Origin: JAEMQF01 sp963850525
Lineage (GTDB): Bacteria > Pseudomonadota > Gammaproteobacteria > Burkholderiales > Burkholderiaceae_C
Assembly: GCA_963850525.1 (NCBI GenBank)
Contig: CAWKLQ010000012.1
Coordinates: forward strand, 186,001-250,000
Length of the DNA stretch: 64,000 bases
Direction of reading: 5' to 3'
A program made the position numbers and the translations under genes. This document shows positions 46,275 through 55,248 of this stretch, in pieces; the stretch's first letter is position 1; every line of letters starts with the position of its first letter. The notes beneath the pieces were generated by a model, which searched no databases, was not told where the DNA came from, and saw only the letters and a program-made list of their open reading frames with translations.

Positions 46275-46726
46275 GGCTTGGCGTCGAGCTGCACCGCGGC
46301 ACCGATCGCTTGCACCGCGGCTTGCGCAAGCGCAGCGTCGGCACTGAAGCTGCCGCCCGAAACGCCCACGCCACCGATGCATTCCCCCTGCACGATCACC
46401 GGCGCGCCACCTTCCATCGCCGTCCAGCGCTCGGCCCCGGCGGCCAGCGCCAGGCCCAGCGCGTGCGCGGTGTCCAGATCCTGGCCGACGGCGCCCTTGG
46501 ATGTGGTGATGCGCTTGTTCGACGCCGCCGTCACTGCCTTCGTCGTCGCCGAGTGCATGGTGTGAAAACGCCCGCCGTCCATGCGCTTGGCGAGGATCAC
46601 ATGGCCGCCAGCGTCGACGACGACGACGCATACGGCCAGACCGTCGGCCTGAGCACCGGCAATCGCGCTGGCGCAAATTGTCTCCGCCCCCGCAAGGGTC
46701 AGGCGCTTCGAGGGGGCAAAGTACAT
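46271..46726 (-). CDS. GlcG/HbpS-family protein
   Basis: 151 residues. The family pattern is clear: SAIAGAQADGLAVCVVVVDAGG, HVILAKRMDGG, an ATTKAVTAASNKR helix, and GGAPVIVQGECIGGVGVSGGS. GlcG-like proteins are found beside glycolate, propanediol or aromatic-acid genes, and HbpS binds heme; the biochemical role here is unknown. It is translationally coupled to the Gfo/Idh/MocA gene by an ATGA overlap. Confidence 0.88.
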   Translation of the reverse strand: MYFAPSKRLTLAGAETICASAIAGAQADGLAVCVVVVDAGGHVILAKRMDGGRFHTMHSATTKAVTAASNKRITTSKGAVGQDLDTAHALGLALAAGAERWTAMEGGAPVIVQGECIGGVGVSGGSFSADAALAQAAVQAIGAAVQLDAKP

Positions 46727-46780
46727 CGCGTGGCGCTCCTGGGTTCGATTGTCCGGACGGGCTTGCAGGTCAGCGCGACA

Positions 46781-47077
46781 TCAGGCCAGCGCCTCGACGA
46801 TCGCCAGTTCGACCTCGCCCACGCCTTTTTGCTTGCGAAACTTCGACGCCGCCTGGTACGCTGGCGAATCGTGGCACGCCACCGCCTGCTCGAGCGTCGC
46901 GAACTCGATGACGACGAAGCGCGAAAAACGGTCCGTGCCTTCGAGCACCTTGAACTTGCCGCCGCGCGCGAGGATCTTGCCGCCGTGGTCGGCGATGATT
47001 TTTGGCACCTGTTCGGCGTATTTCTTGTATTCGACCGGATCGTCGATTCGGGCGCGGGCGAGCCAATAAGCGGGCAT
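46781..47077 (-). CDS. DUF1330 protein
   Basis: 98 residues with the DUF1330 dimeric alpha/beta barrel pattern: PAYWLARARIDDPVEYKKYA at the start, GGKILARGGKFKVLEG in the middle and VVIEFATLEQAVACHDSPAYQ toward the end. The function of the family is not known. It lies between the GlcG-like gene and the TRAP dctM-type gene, 12 bases downstream of the latter, with GAAGGAGA before its start. Confidence 0.88.
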   Translation of the reverse strand: MPAYWLARARIDDPVEYKKYAEQVPKIIADHGGKILARGGKFKVLEGTDRFSRFVVIEFATLEQAVACHDSPAYQAASKFRKQKGVGEVELAIVEALA

Positions 47078-47089
47078 GGAGCTTCTCCT

Positions 47090-48454
47090 TCAGTTGATCA
47101 GTTTGTTGCCGAGGTTGGGCAGCCAAGTCGCGAGTTGCGGGAACACCGCGATCACGACGATGGCCGTGAGCAAGGCGATCCAGTAGGCCACCGAGCCGGA
47201 AAAGATTTCGCTGGCCGAGAGGTTTGTTTCATCGGTCACCGCCGCCTTGACGGTGAAGACGAGAATGCCGAACGGCGGTGTGAGCAGGCCGGTTTCGATG
47301 GCGAGGATGCCCAGGATGGCGAACGCGATCGGGTCGAAGCCGAGCGCCACAGCCACCGGCGCGAACACCGGCACGGTGAGCAGGATGATCGAAATCGAAT
47401 CGATGATGCAGCCCAGAACAAACCACACCAGCACCATCAGCACGAGGATCACGTAGGGCGAGAGCCCGGAGCCGAGAAAAAACTCCTTGGCCGCGCCGGT
47501 GATTCCCGTCATCGCGAGGATTCGCGAATAGAGCTGCGCCGTCACCAGCAGCAGCAGCAGCGGCGCGGAGGTCTTGCCCACCGACAGGATGACCTCGACC
47601 ATTTCCTTGCCGCGCATGCCGCGCAGCAGCGCAAGAATCAGCGCAAGCGTCGCGCCGACACCCGCGCCTTCGGTGGGCGTGAACGCGCCGAGCCAAATGC
47701 CGCCCAATACCAGCACGACGAGCATGATGATTCCCAGCGTGCTCCACAGAATCGTCGTCAACGACTCCTGCGCTTGCGTCGCGTTGATGCGCCGCGCTTC
47801 GGCCTGCGCGGCGGGCAGGTTGGGCCCCTCGCCCACGCGGTGCGGCTGGGTTTTGGCGACCCAGACGATGTAGGCGATGAAAAGCGTCACGACCAGAAAA
47901 CCCGGAACGATGCCGGCGATGAAGAGTTTGCCGATCGCCAGTTCGGTGAGCACGCCCCAGACGATCATCAGCACCGAGGGCGGAATCAGCATGCCCAGGC
48001 ACGCGCTGCCGGCGATGCAGCCGAGCGAAAACTTGCGCTCGTAGCCGAAGCGGCGCATTTCAGGATGCGCGATTTTCGAGAACGCCGCGGCCGCTGCGAT
48101 CGACACGCCGGTGACGAAGGCGAACACCGCGTTGGCGAGCACCGTGGCCACGCCCAGGCGCCCCGGCACCCACTGCGTGAGCCGGTTGATGAGGCTGAAC
48201 AAGTCGCGCGCGGCGCCGCATTTGGCGAGAAATTCGCCCATCAGCATGAACAGCGGAATCACCGCGAACACGTAGTCGCGCAAGGCCTCGTAGGCCGTGC
48301 TCGCGCTGAAGCGGCGCACCGTCTCCCAGTCGCCGTTGATGAGGTAGATGCCGAGCAGGCTCGTCACTCCCAGCGAGACGGCAATGTGAAACCCGCAGAA
48401 CACCAGGGCGAGCAGAACGCTCACCAGGATGATCATGTCGAATGCGTTGAACAT
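47090..48454 (-). CDS. dctM: TRAP transporter large permease (DctM)
   Basis: 454 residues and about 12 membrane segments. Family features include VIPLFMLMGEFLAKCGAARD, VTGVSIAAAAAFSKIAHPEM and GSACLGMLIPPSVLMIVWGV, and near the end LAIETGLLTPPFGILVFTVK. It forms the channel with the DctQ subunit, encoded 19 bases upstream. The start at 48454 is set by the conserved N-terminus; the frame upstream is antisense-like. The substrate is probably a carboxylate. Confidence 0.93.
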   Translation of the reverse strand: MFNAFDMIILVSVLLALVFCGFHIAVSLGVTSLLGIYLINGDWETVRRFSASTAYEALRDYVFAVIPLFMLMGEFLAKCGAARDLFSLINRLTQWVPGRLGVATVLANAVFAFVTGVSIAAAAAFSKIAHPEMRRFGYERKFSLGCIAGSACLGMLIPPSVLMIVWGVLTELAIGKLFIAGIVPGFLVVTLFIAYIVWVAKTQPHRVGEGPNLPAAQAEARRINATQAQESLTTILWSTLGIIMLVVLVLGGIWLGAFTPTEGAGVGATLALILALLRGMRGKEMVEVILSVGKTSAPLLLLLVTAQLYSRILAMTGITGAAKEFFLGSGLSPYVILVLMVLVWFVLGCIIDSISIILLTVPVFAPVAVALGFDPIAFAILGILAIETGLLTPPFGILVFTVKAAVTDETNLSASEIFSGSVAYWIALLTAIVVIAVFPQLATWLPNLGNKLIN

Positions 48455-48473
48455 GGGCGAGACTGCGCTGGCT

Positions 48474-48992
48474 TCAGTGGGTGGCGGCGACGCCGGCCGG
48501 CGGCCTGCCGGTGAGCGCGCGCTGCACATGCTCCAGCGCCATCAGCAGGTAGCTCGTCGCGGCCAGTGCGGTGCCGAGCACGAGCACGAAGCGTGTCGGC
48601 CAGGCTGGCACGCGCAGCGCGCCTTCACCTTCGAACTCGTTCGAGACCCAGGCGTGCAGCGCGGGCTCCAGGCTGCCCCAGCAGAGGAAGGCGAAGAAGC
48701 CCGCGCCGAGCAATGCGCCAGCCACCGTCATCCACGATTGATGGTGCGGCGCGAGGCGCTTGACGAGCGCGTCCACATGCAGCATGCCGCCCGAGCGCAC
48801 GGCGTAGCCCGCCTGCAGGAAACAGATGATGACGATCGACGTCGAGACGATTTCCGGCGTGCCCTTCACCGGTGAATTGAAGAGCACGCGGCCCAGCACG
48901 TCGGCGACGACGAGGAAACACAGCCCGAAGGCGAGAAACGCCGCCAAGTAGAGGAATGCGCGCGTGATGAGGTCGTTCAGGCGGGTGAGCAT
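48474..48992 (-). CDS. dctQ: TRAP transporter small permease (DctQ)
   Basis: 172 residues with four membrane segments, as expected for DctQ. The conserved FGLCFLVVADVLGRVLFN and the loop GGMLHVDALVKRL are visible. It is encoded between the receptor gene and dctM, with a REPIN-like repeat separating it from the receptor gene. Confidence 0.9.
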   Translation of the reverse strand: MLTRLNDLITRAFLYLAAFLAFGLCFLVVADVLGRVLFNSPVKGTPEIVSTSIVIICFLQAGYAVRSGGMLHVDALVKRLAPHHQSWMTVAGALLGAGFFAFLCWGSLEPALHAWVSNEFEGEGALRVPAWPTRFVLVLGTALAATSYLLMALEHVQRALTGRPPAGVAATH

Positions 48993-49018
48993 GGGGCGGT
49001 TTCGGGTGCGACGTGTCT

Positions 49019-49086
49019 GTCATCCCGGCGGACGCCGGGATCCAGGGCGCACGTCACGGGTGGATCCCGGCTTTCGCCGGGATGAC
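49019..49086. repeat. REPIN-like repeat locus 7
   Basis: Complete inverted pair (GTCATCCCGGCGGACGCCGG ... CCGGCTTTCGCCGGGATGAC) between the TRAP receptor gene and dctQ, in the same relative place as in the LivK/LivH and TAXI transporter operons. Confidence 0.9.
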
Positions 49087-49095
49087 AGGGTGGGG

Positions 49096-50166
49096 CTACT
49101 TGATCGGGTAGCGCACCGGCCACTTGTAGCCCAGTTTTTCCGCCTCTTCCAGTGTCAACTTCAACACCTGGGTAGCGGGCAGGCCCATCTTGTCGAGCTC
49201 GGTGGCACGCTCCTGCGGCCAGTTCGTCAGCGACTTGGCCCAGTCCAGCCGCACCGAGTCGGGGACCGCCTTCACGACGGCTCCTACGCGCTTCAGCTCG
49301 GCGATCTGCTTCGGGTAGTTTTCTTCGTTCACCGTGCCGGTGAGCGTTTCGTACTCGCGCCCGACCTCGACGATGATGTCCTGCACTTCCTTGGGCAATT
49401 TGGCGAAGCGCGCCTTGTTCATCGTCAGGCCGTGCCAGCTGATCGAGCCAAACCCGACTTCGGTGTAGTACTTCGCCACTTCGGTGAGTTTGAAGTTGAC
49501 CCAACCCGAGGGGAACATGATCCAACCGTTGTAGACGCCCGTCTGCATCGACGTGTAGGCCTCGGGCAGCGCCGATTGCACGGGCGTGGCGCCGGCGAAT
49601 TCGAGCCACTTGAGGTTCAGCCCCGCGCCGGCGATCTTGCGGCCTTTCAGGTCGGCGACCTGGTTCCACTCGAAGGTCGTGCCGATGTTGTAGCCGGTGT
49701 CGGAAATCAGGCTGATCAATTTCTGATTGAACTTGTCCTCGAGCACGCTGCTCATGTAAGGCACTTTGTCGTACACGGCGCGCGCGATCTTCACGCTCTG
49801 CAGCGGGCTCATCGTGCCGAAGGGCAGCATCACCTGGAATGCGTGCAGCGGCAGGTTGCTGGGCTCGAAGCCGAAGTTGTAGCCGCCGATGTCGATGATT
49901 CCCGACTGCACGCCTTCCAGCGTGTCGGCCGTCTTCACCATCGAGCCGCCGTAACCTTCGATGAAGTCGACCTTGTGCTTGGTCTTGGCGGCGACGCGCT
50001 TCGTGACTTCGGGGACGAAAAAGCTCTGCATCAGTGCGACATAGGTGTTCGCCGCCGGGTGACCCGAAGCGATGCGCAGCTTGATGTCTTCGGCGTTCGC
50101 GGTGCCGGCGGCGCTGCCGAGCAGTGCGACGGCGATCGCGAGCAGGGTCTTGACGGGTTTGAACAT
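49096..50166 (-). CDS. dctP: TRAP transporter solute-binding protein (DctP)
   Basis: 356 residues. The signal peptide is about 25 residues (ALLGSAAGTANAED). DctP features are LRIASGHPAANTYVALMQSFF, FDIGG-like IIDIGGYNFGFEP and the helix-strand GRKIAGAGLNLKWLEFAGATP; an Arg at the ligand-binding position is expected there but I cannot fix it without alignment. It starts the dctPQM unit. The ligand is probably a C4- or keto-type acid. Confidence 0.92.
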   Translation of the reverse strand: MFKPVKTLLAIAVALLGSAAGTANAEDIKLRIASGHPAANTYVALMQSFFVPEVTKRVAAKTKHKVDFIEGYGGSMVKTADTLEGVQSGIIDIGGYNFGFEPSNLPLHAFQVMLPFGTMSPLQSVKIARAVYDKVPYMSSVLEDKFNQKLISLISDTGYNIGTTFEWNQVADLKGRKIAGAGLNLKWLEFAGATPVQSALPEAYTSMQTGVYNGWIMFPSGWVNFKLTEVAKYYTEVGFGSISWHGLTMNKARFAKLPKEVQDIIVEVGREYETLTGTVNEENYPKQIAELKRVGAVVKAVPDSVRLDWAKSLTNWPQERATELDKMGLPATQVLKLTLEEAEKLGYKWPVRYPIK

Positions 50167-50188
50167 GAATGTCTCCTGAAACGTGAAG

Positions 50189-51166
50189 TTATGGAACGAT
50201 GATCGACGAGCCGCTGGTGCGCCCGGCTTCGAGGTCTTTGTGCGCCTTTTCAATGTCGGCGAGCGCATAACGCTGGCGGATTTCAACCTTCAGCACGCCC
50301 TTGGCGAGCAGGTCGAATACGGCCTGGGCCGAGGCTTGCAGCTCCTCGGCCTTCGCGGTGTAGGTTACGAGGGTGGGCCGCGTGAAGAACAGCGACCCCA
50401 GTTTTTGCAGCGTCGCGGCTTCGATGGGCGGCGGTGCGCCCGTCGTCGTGCCGAAGGAAACGAAATAGCCGCGCGGCGCGAGCGCGTTCAGGCTTTGCTC
50501 GAAGCTCGCTTTGCCCACAGAGTCATAGACGACGGGGAACCCCGCGCCGCCGCTGAGTTCCTTCAGCCGCGCCGGAACATCTTCGCTGCTGCGGTCGATG
50601 CACGCGCTGTAGCCGTTGGCCAGGGCCAGCTCCACCTTGGCGCGGCCGGAAGCGACGCCGATCATGCGCGCGTCCAGGTGCTTGCCCCATTGCCCGGCGA
50701 GCAGGCCGACGCCACCCGCCGCCGCGTGGAACAGCACCAGTTCGCCGCGTGCGACGGGGCGGCAGCGCATCAGCAGGTACTCGACCGTCATGCCTTTCAG
50801 GAGCACGGCCGCAGCCGTCTCATCGCTGATGTGCTGCGGTGTAGCGACGACTCGTGCCGCAGGCATGACGCGGTGCGTCGCGCACGCGCCCACCGCCCCG
50901 CCGGCGTAACACACGCGGCTGCCGACCTTGAAGGCGGTGACGCCGGCGCCGACTTGTTCAACCACGCCCGCCGCTTCCGTTCCCAGGCCACTGGGCAGGG
51001 GCAGCGGGTAGAGGCCCGAGCGGTGGTAGATGTCCTGGTAGTTCAGGCCGATCGCGGTGTTGCGGATCAGCACCTCGTCGGGTCCGGGTGCGGCGACCTC
51101 AATCGTCTCGAGGCGCAGGACTTCGGGCCCACCCTGGGTGTGGATGCGGACGGCTTTGGCTTGCAT
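50189..51166 (-). CDS. NADPH:quinone oxidoreductase (zinc-independent MDR family)
   Basis: 325 residues with the full quinone oxidoreductase layout: the GroES-like N-terminus (AVRIHTQGGPEVLRLETIEV), GLNYQDIYHRSGLYPLPLP, then the Rossmann fold (VLFHAAAGGVGLLAGQW) and the end AHKDLEAGRTSGSSII. It reduces quinones by one or two electrons with NADPH. It lies 22 bases upstream of the dctP gene on the same strand. It is an intact relative of the truncated gene at 4650-5411. Confidence 0.9.
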   Translation of the reverse strand: MQAKAVRIHTQGGPEVLRLETIEVAAPGPDEVLIRNTAIGLNYQDIYHRSGLYPLPLPSGLGTEAAGVVEQVGAGVTAFKVGSRVCYAGGAVGACATHRVMPAARVVATPQHISDETAAAVLLKGMTVEYLLMRCRPVARGELVLFHAAAGGVGLLAGQWGKHLDARMIGVASGRAKVELALANGYSACIDRSSEDVPARLKELSGGAGFPVVYDSVGKASFEQSLNALAPRGYFVSFGTTTGAPPPIEAATLQKLGSLFFTRPTLVTYTAKAEELQASAQAVFDLLAKGVLKVEIRQRYALADIEKAHKDLEAGRTSGSSIIVP

Positions 51167-51208
51167 GGCAGGGCTGCTCGGGTCGGGGTAGTGGGCGCAG
51201 GGGAGGGC

Positions 51209-51709
51209 TCAGCGCTTCGTGACGCCGGTGTCACCGACATCCGTCCAGCTCGCGACGCGCCCGGCGCGGATCGCCTCTTCGGCGGTGAAGTTCAACTCGA
51301 CCTTGATGCCGTTCACGGGTTCGCGCATGAACAGCTGGTACAGGTTCGAGTCGTGCGCCTTGCGCTCGCTGAATTCGACGCCGTTGCGCGTGAGGCGGTC
51401 GATGAACTCCTGGATGCCGTCGCAGTTGAAGCACATGTGGTCGATGCGCCCTGAGCCCGGTGCGCCCGCCGCGGAGTAGTCAACGCCCGCTTTGTCCCCT
51501 GGAGTGCCGAGGTAGGTATCCTGATGCGTCGAGTGGCGCGCCTGGCCGATGTGCAGCACGTCCTGGTCGCCGATGTAAAGCCAATGCACGGGAAAGCCGA
51601 AGGTCGGGTGATGGCCTTCGCGCATTCCGAGGTTGGTGCAGAACCAGTCGCGTGTCGCGTCCGGGTCGTGGGTGAGGATCAACAGGTGTTCGAGGAAGCG
51701 CAGTCCCAT
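51209..51709 (-). CDS. VOC-family (glyoxalase/dioxygenase-fold) protein
   Basis: 166 residues with two beta-alpha-beta-beta-beta modules: MGLRFLEHLLILTHDPDATR with Asp/Glu/His metal-ligand candidates, DQDVLHIGQ, then RIDHMCFNCDGIQEFIDRL and VNGIKVELNF. The His in HLLI-type and DHM positions and the Glu in VELNF fit a mononuclear metal site. The family includes glyoxalase I, extradiol dioxygenases and fosfomycin-resistance enzymes; the substrate is unknown. Confidence 0.85.
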   Translation of the reverse strand: MGLRFLEHLLILTHDPDATRDWFCTNLGMREGHHPTFGFPVHWLYIGDQDVLHIGQARHSTHQDTYLGTPGDKAGVDYSAAGAPGSGRIDHMCFNCDGIQEFIDRLTRNGVEFSERKAHDSNLYQLFMREPVNGIKVELNFTAEEAIRAGRVASWTDVGDTGVTKR

Positions 51710-51743
51710 GGGTGTTTCCTTGGTCTTGCTGGGCCAGCAGCGA

Positions 51744-52730
51744 TCACTCGGCCTTGATGCCCGCGGCCTTGATCAGCGCCGCGTACTTGGCGAGTTGGGT
51801 CTTTGTTGCGCTGCCCAACTCCTCCGCGCTCGAGCCGCGCGGCGTCAAGCCCTGCGCGATCAACTGCTCGCGCACCGTAGCGTCGGCAAGCGCCTTGACA
51901 ATTTCGCTGTTCAACTTGGCGACGATGTCGGCAGGTGTTCCCGCCGGTGCAAGCACGGCGAACCACGAGTTGAAGGCGAAGCCCGGCAGGCCCGAGTCGG
52001 ACAATGTGGGTGCGTCGGGAAACTGCGCCATGCGTTTGGGCGTGGCCACGCCGAGCAACTTGACGCGGTTCCCCTTGATCAGCGAATTCACCGTCGCCAG
52101 GCCCTGCATTGCCACCGCGACTTCGCCGCCTGCGACGCCGATGCCGGCTTGCGTCGCGCCCTTGTACGGAATGTGGGTCAGGCTGACGCCGGCCTCCGCA
52201 GCGAACAGCGCCATCGCGATGTGCTGCGGGCTGCCGATGCCTCCCGTTCCGTAGTCGATTTTCCCCGGAGCGGCCTTGGCTGCGGCGATCAGGCCGGCGG
52301 CGTCTTGATACGCCGCAGCAGGGTTCGCCACCAGCCCCCATTCGATGGTCGCGACGAGCGACACGGGCGCGAAGTCGCGCACGATGTCCCACGGCATCTT
52401 CGCCTGCAACGCGGGAACCATCGTCATGATGCTGTCGTTGAAGCCGCCTATCGTGTAGCCGTCCGGAGCTGCCTTGGCGACGCGGTCCGCCCCCGTGAGG
52501 CCCGCCGCGCCGGGCAGGTTTTCGACGACGATAGGCTGACCCATGTTCGCCGACATCTTCTGCGCGACGATTCGCGCCGCCACGTCCACCGCGCTGCCTG
52601 CGGCCAGGGGCACGATCATGCGGATGGGTTTGTTCGGGTAGGCGGACTGTGCATGTGCGCCGAGCGGCAGCAGCAGGGCGGCGGCGAGTGCTGTGGCGAG
52701 CACGGCGGCGAAAGGCGCGTGACGGATCAT
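51744..52730 (-). CDS. TctC/Bug-family periplasmic receptor
   Basis: 328 residues. The signal peptide ends near LLLPLGAHAQS. The mature protein has the Bug features IRMIVPLAAGSAVDVAARIV, ENLPGAAGLTGADRVAKA and DYGTGGIGSPQHIAMALF. It is an orphan receptor without tctAB. It lies downstream of the Ldh-type dehydrogenase gene, separated by a REPIN-like repeat, so its ligand may be the substrate of the neighbouring catabolic enzymes (inference). Confidence 0.92.
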   Translation of the reverse strand: MIRHAPFAAVLATALAAALLLPLGAHAQSAYPNKPIRMIVPLAAGSAVDVAARIVAQKMSANMGQPIVVENLPGAAGLTGADRVAKAAPDGYTIGGFNDSIMTMVPALQAKMPWDIVRDFAPVSLVATIEWGLVANPAAAYQDAAGLIAAAKAAPGKIDYGTGGIGSPQHIAMALFAAEAGVSLTHIPYKGATQAGIGVAGGEVAVAMQGLATVNSLIKGNRVKLLGVATPKRMAQFPDAPTLSDSGLPGFAFNSWFAVLAPAGTPADIVAKLNSEIVKALADATVREQLIAQGLTPRGSSAEELGSATKTQLAKYAALIKAAGIKAE

Positions 52731-52765
52731 TGCAGTCCCTCGCGGTGGCGGGTGTGAGCCGCGCG

Positions 52766-52838
52766 GTGGATCCCGGCGTTCGCCGGGATGACCGCCAACC
52801 GGCCAAAGCGTCATCCCGGCGAACGCCGGGATCCACCG
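52766..52838. repeat. REPIN-like repeat locus 8, units in reverse arrangement
   Basis: The two units face the other way: TGGATCCCGGCGTTCGCCGG...GATGAC comes first and GTCATCCCGGCGAACGCCGG...ATCCAC second, about 17 bases apart. All other paired loci start with GTCAT on the plus strand. Confidence 0.9.
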
Positions 52839-52869
52839 CTGCGCGACCTGCTCGCTTGCAACCGTCATC

Positions 52870-53931
52870 TCATTGCAACGGCGTGATGCCGAGCTCCGTG
52901 GCCACGCCCGCGAGCGTTTTGTGAAGCGCAGCGCCGAGCTGAATGCCGTCGCGCGAATTCGCGACGCGCTTCGCGTGGCTCTGCTCGCCCGGCATCCAGA
53001 TGCGCTCCACGCCGGGCATCCGCTCGCTCTCGCGCAAGTCGCGCACGAGAGAATCGACGCTGCGCTTGAACGCTGCGACGTCGCCGAAGGCACGGACGTC
53101 GATCATGGCGATCGCCTGGCCGGTGTTCGTGATGCTCGTGAAGTCTTTGTTGAAGTCGAGCACGTCGCGGCCCATCGCCGCGCCGTTCAGCGTGCCGGCG
53201 AGCAGGCCGACGATGAGCGCCAGGCCGTAACCCTTGTAGCCGCCGATGGGCAGCAGAAAGCCTTCTTCGGCGCGCTTCGGGTCGAGCAACGGTTTGCCGG
53301 CGCGGTCGATCATCCAGCCCTCGGGCATCATTTCGCCGCGCTGTGCTTTGGCTTTCACTTTGCCGTAAGCGGCGACAGTCGTCGCCATGTCGAGCACAAC
53401 AGGTGCTTCGCTGCCTGAGGGCACGGCCACCGCGATCGGGTTCGTCGAGAGCAACATCTCGAGCCCGCCCCACGCCGGCAAATGATTCGCGTTGCCCACC
53501 GCGAAGTAGAGGCCAATCATGTCGTGCGGCAGCGCCATTCGCGCGTACAGCGACGCCGGCCCGGCGTGGTTGCTGAAGCGCGAGCCGACCCAGGCGATTC
53601 CGGCGCTGCGCGCTTTGTCGGCGGCGATCAACGCGGCGTGGCTCATGACGAGATGGCCCATCGCGTTGTCGCCGTCGAGCAAGGCCGTCGCCGCGCGTTC
53701 TTCGATGACGCGGATGTGGGGCTTCAAGTTGATGCCGCCGCCCTTGATGCGCTTGACGTAGGGCGCCAGGCGAATCACGCCGTGGCCGTCGGACCCCTGC
53801 AGGTCGGCCTGCGTCATGAGGTCGGCAACGGTTTGCGCGTCTTCCACGGGCATGTCCACCGCGACGAAGGCGCGCGCGATGAAATCGCGCAGCGCCTGCG
53901 CGCGCACCGGGGCGGGGTTCGGACTGCTCAT
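52870..53931 (-). CDS. Ldh-family (malate/L-lactate/ureidoglycolate-type) dehydrogenase
   Basis: 353 residues of the NAD(P)-dependent malate/lactate dehydrogenase family that is unrelated to Rossmann LDHs. Features are DLMTQADLQGSDGHGVIRL with a catalytic His, STNPIAVAVPSGSEAPVVLD, and LLPIGGYKGYGLALIVGLLAG for cofactor binding. These enzymes oxidise 2-hydroxy acids or reduce 2-oxo acids. It follows the enolase-superfamily gene by 13 bases, and the two could act in sequence on a sugar acid. Confidence 0.9.
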   Translation of the reverse strand: MSSPNPAPVRAQALRDFIARAFVAVDMPVEDAQTVADLMTQADLQGSDGHGVIRLAPYVKRIKGGGINLKPHIRVIEERAATALLDGDNAMGHLVMSHAALIAADKARSAGIAWVGSRFSNHAGPASLYARMALPHDMIGLYFAVGNANHLPAWGGLEMLLSTNPIAVAVPSGSEAPVVLDMATTVAAYGKVKAKAQRGEMMPEGWMIDRAGKPLLDPKRAEEGFLLPIGGYKGYGLALIVGLLAGTLNGAAMGRDVLDFNKDFTSITNTGQAIAMIDVRAFGDVAAFKRSVDSLVRDLRESERMPGVERIWMPGEQSHAKRVANSRDGIQLGAALHKTLAGVATELGITPLQ

Positions 53932-53944
53932 GGACGAGAGGCGA

Positions 53945-55090
53945 TCAGCGGCCTTGCGAAATCGTCGTCCACGCCGACGCGCCGCCGGCATAACGAGCGA
54001 TGGCCGCGTCGTCGAACTTGAAACCCAGCCCCGGGGTCTGGCGCAGCATCACGTAGCCGCCCTTGTGCGCGAGCTGATTGTCGATGAGGCGGCGGAAGTT
54101 CAGCACCTGGTCGTCGGGGAAGAACTCGACATAGCGCGCATTCGGTGTGGCCGCGACGAGCGGGGCGTGCAGGTCGTGGAACCAGTGCGGGCTCACCGTC
54201 ACGCCGCAACTGCCGGCGTGCGCGGCGATGCGCCGCCACTCCGAAATGCCGCCGCACACGGCAGCGTCGGCCTGCAGAATCTCCGCGCCGCCCGAATCAA
54301 TGAGTTCGCGGAAGCGCCAGCGCCCGACTTCGATTTCGCCCGTCGCGATGGTGATCGACGTGAGTTGCGCCAGGCGCGCGTGCAGGTCGATCGCGTCGGG
54401 CAGGAAAGGCTCCTCCAGCCAGTACGGGTTGTGCGGCTCGAAGCGGCGCGCGTACTCGAGCGCGGTGGGCAGGTCCGACCAGCCGTTGTTCACGTCGAGC
54501 ATCAGCACCACGTCCGGGCCGATCGCTGCGCGTGCTGCGGCGACGCGCTTTTCTTCTTCGGCGGGCGAGAGGCGCCCGGTTTTCATTTTTACCGCGGTGA
54601 AACCCATGTCGACATAGCGGGCCATTTCGCGCCCGAGGTCGGCGGGGGTCTTGCCGTCAAGGTAATAACCGCCGCTGCAATACGCAATCACCTTCTCGCG
54701 GTTCAGGCAACCCAGATAGTCGTGCAGCGGCAACTTGCTGCTTCGCGCATTCAGGTCCCAAAGCGCCGTGTCGAGAATCGAGATGCCGCGCATCACCGAA
54801 CCCGAGCGCCCCTGCAGCAGCGCCTCGGCGTACATCTCGTTCCACAGGCCTTCGCTGCGATGACTCTCCTGGCCGATCAGCACGGGAGCCAGCAATTGCT
54901 CGACCGCGACCTTCGCGACGTCGCCCCCCTTGCTGCCCACATAACAAAAGCCGATACCTTCCAGCCCGTCGCTGCTGCGCACCTTGACCAGGCAGTAGTG
55001 GCGCTCCGTGACGGTGCGTGTGGAGAACGACGTGGGCACGTCCAGTGGCACGCGCGCCACGGCAACTTGAACGGAAGCGATTTTCGGCAC
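53945..55090 (-). CDS. Mandelate racemase/muconate lactonizing (enolase superfamily) enzyme
   Basis: 381 residues. The capping domain comes first, then the barrel with a KxK motif (FTAVKMKTG), metal ligands in MLDVNNGW, WLEEPF and TGEIE, and a His in VSPHWFHD. These indicate sugar-acid dehydratase or racemase chemistry; the substrate cannot be named. The start is uncertain: a GTG at 55090 begins the conserved PKIASVQVAVARVPL with AGGGA upstream. It is divergent from the 3-hydroxyacyl-CoA dehydrogenase gene, and they share a 153-base promoter region. Confidence 0.85.
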   Translation of the reverse strand: MPKIASVQVAVARVPLDVPTSFSTRTVTERHYCLVKVRSSDGLEGIGFCYVGSKGGDVAKVAVEQLLAPVLIGQESHRSEGLWNEMYAEALLQGRSGSVMRGISILDTALWDLNARSSKLPLHDYLGCLNREKVIAYCSGGYYLDGKTPADLGREMARYVDMGFTAVKMKTGRLSPAEEEKRVAAARAAIGPDVVLMLDVNNGWSDLPTALEYARRFEPHNPYWLEEPFLPDAIDLHARLAQLTSITIATGEIEVGRWRFRELIDSGGAEILQADAAVCGGISEWRRIAAHAGSCGVTVSPHWFHDLHAPLVAATPNARYVEFFPDDQVLNFRRLIDNQLAHKGGYVMLRQTPGLGFKFDDAAIARYAGGASAWTTISQGR

Positions 55091-55120
55091 GGGCAGTCCC
55101 TGGGTTGACAGCAGTTGGAA

Positions 55121-55248
55121 ATATATGGATATTAGGTCGGCTGCGACGGGGTCTGTCAAGTGGGAGCTGCACCAATGCGTGCTGGCCCCGGGTGCAGCGG
55201 CACCCTGCGGCCTCGATCGATTTTCCGGAAGCTCTGGAGATATATGGA
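55121..55248. promoter_or_regulatory. Divergent promoter region with repeated ATATATGGA boxes
   Basis: ATATATGGATA at 55121 and ATATATGGACA at 55240 are direct repeats in an otherwise GC-rich region; the second covers the start codon at 55244. They lie between the enolase-superfamily gene and the dehydrogenase-gntR pair and may bind the GntR regulator encoded at 56155. Confidence 0.45.

Noticed and set aside
46253..48514. Plus-strand open frame of about 750 codons opposite the TRAP dctM and GlcG-like genes
   Set aside because: It is His/Arg/Asp-rich without any domain, has no ribosome binding site and lies fully opposite well-supported genes; it is an antisense artefact of high GC third positions.
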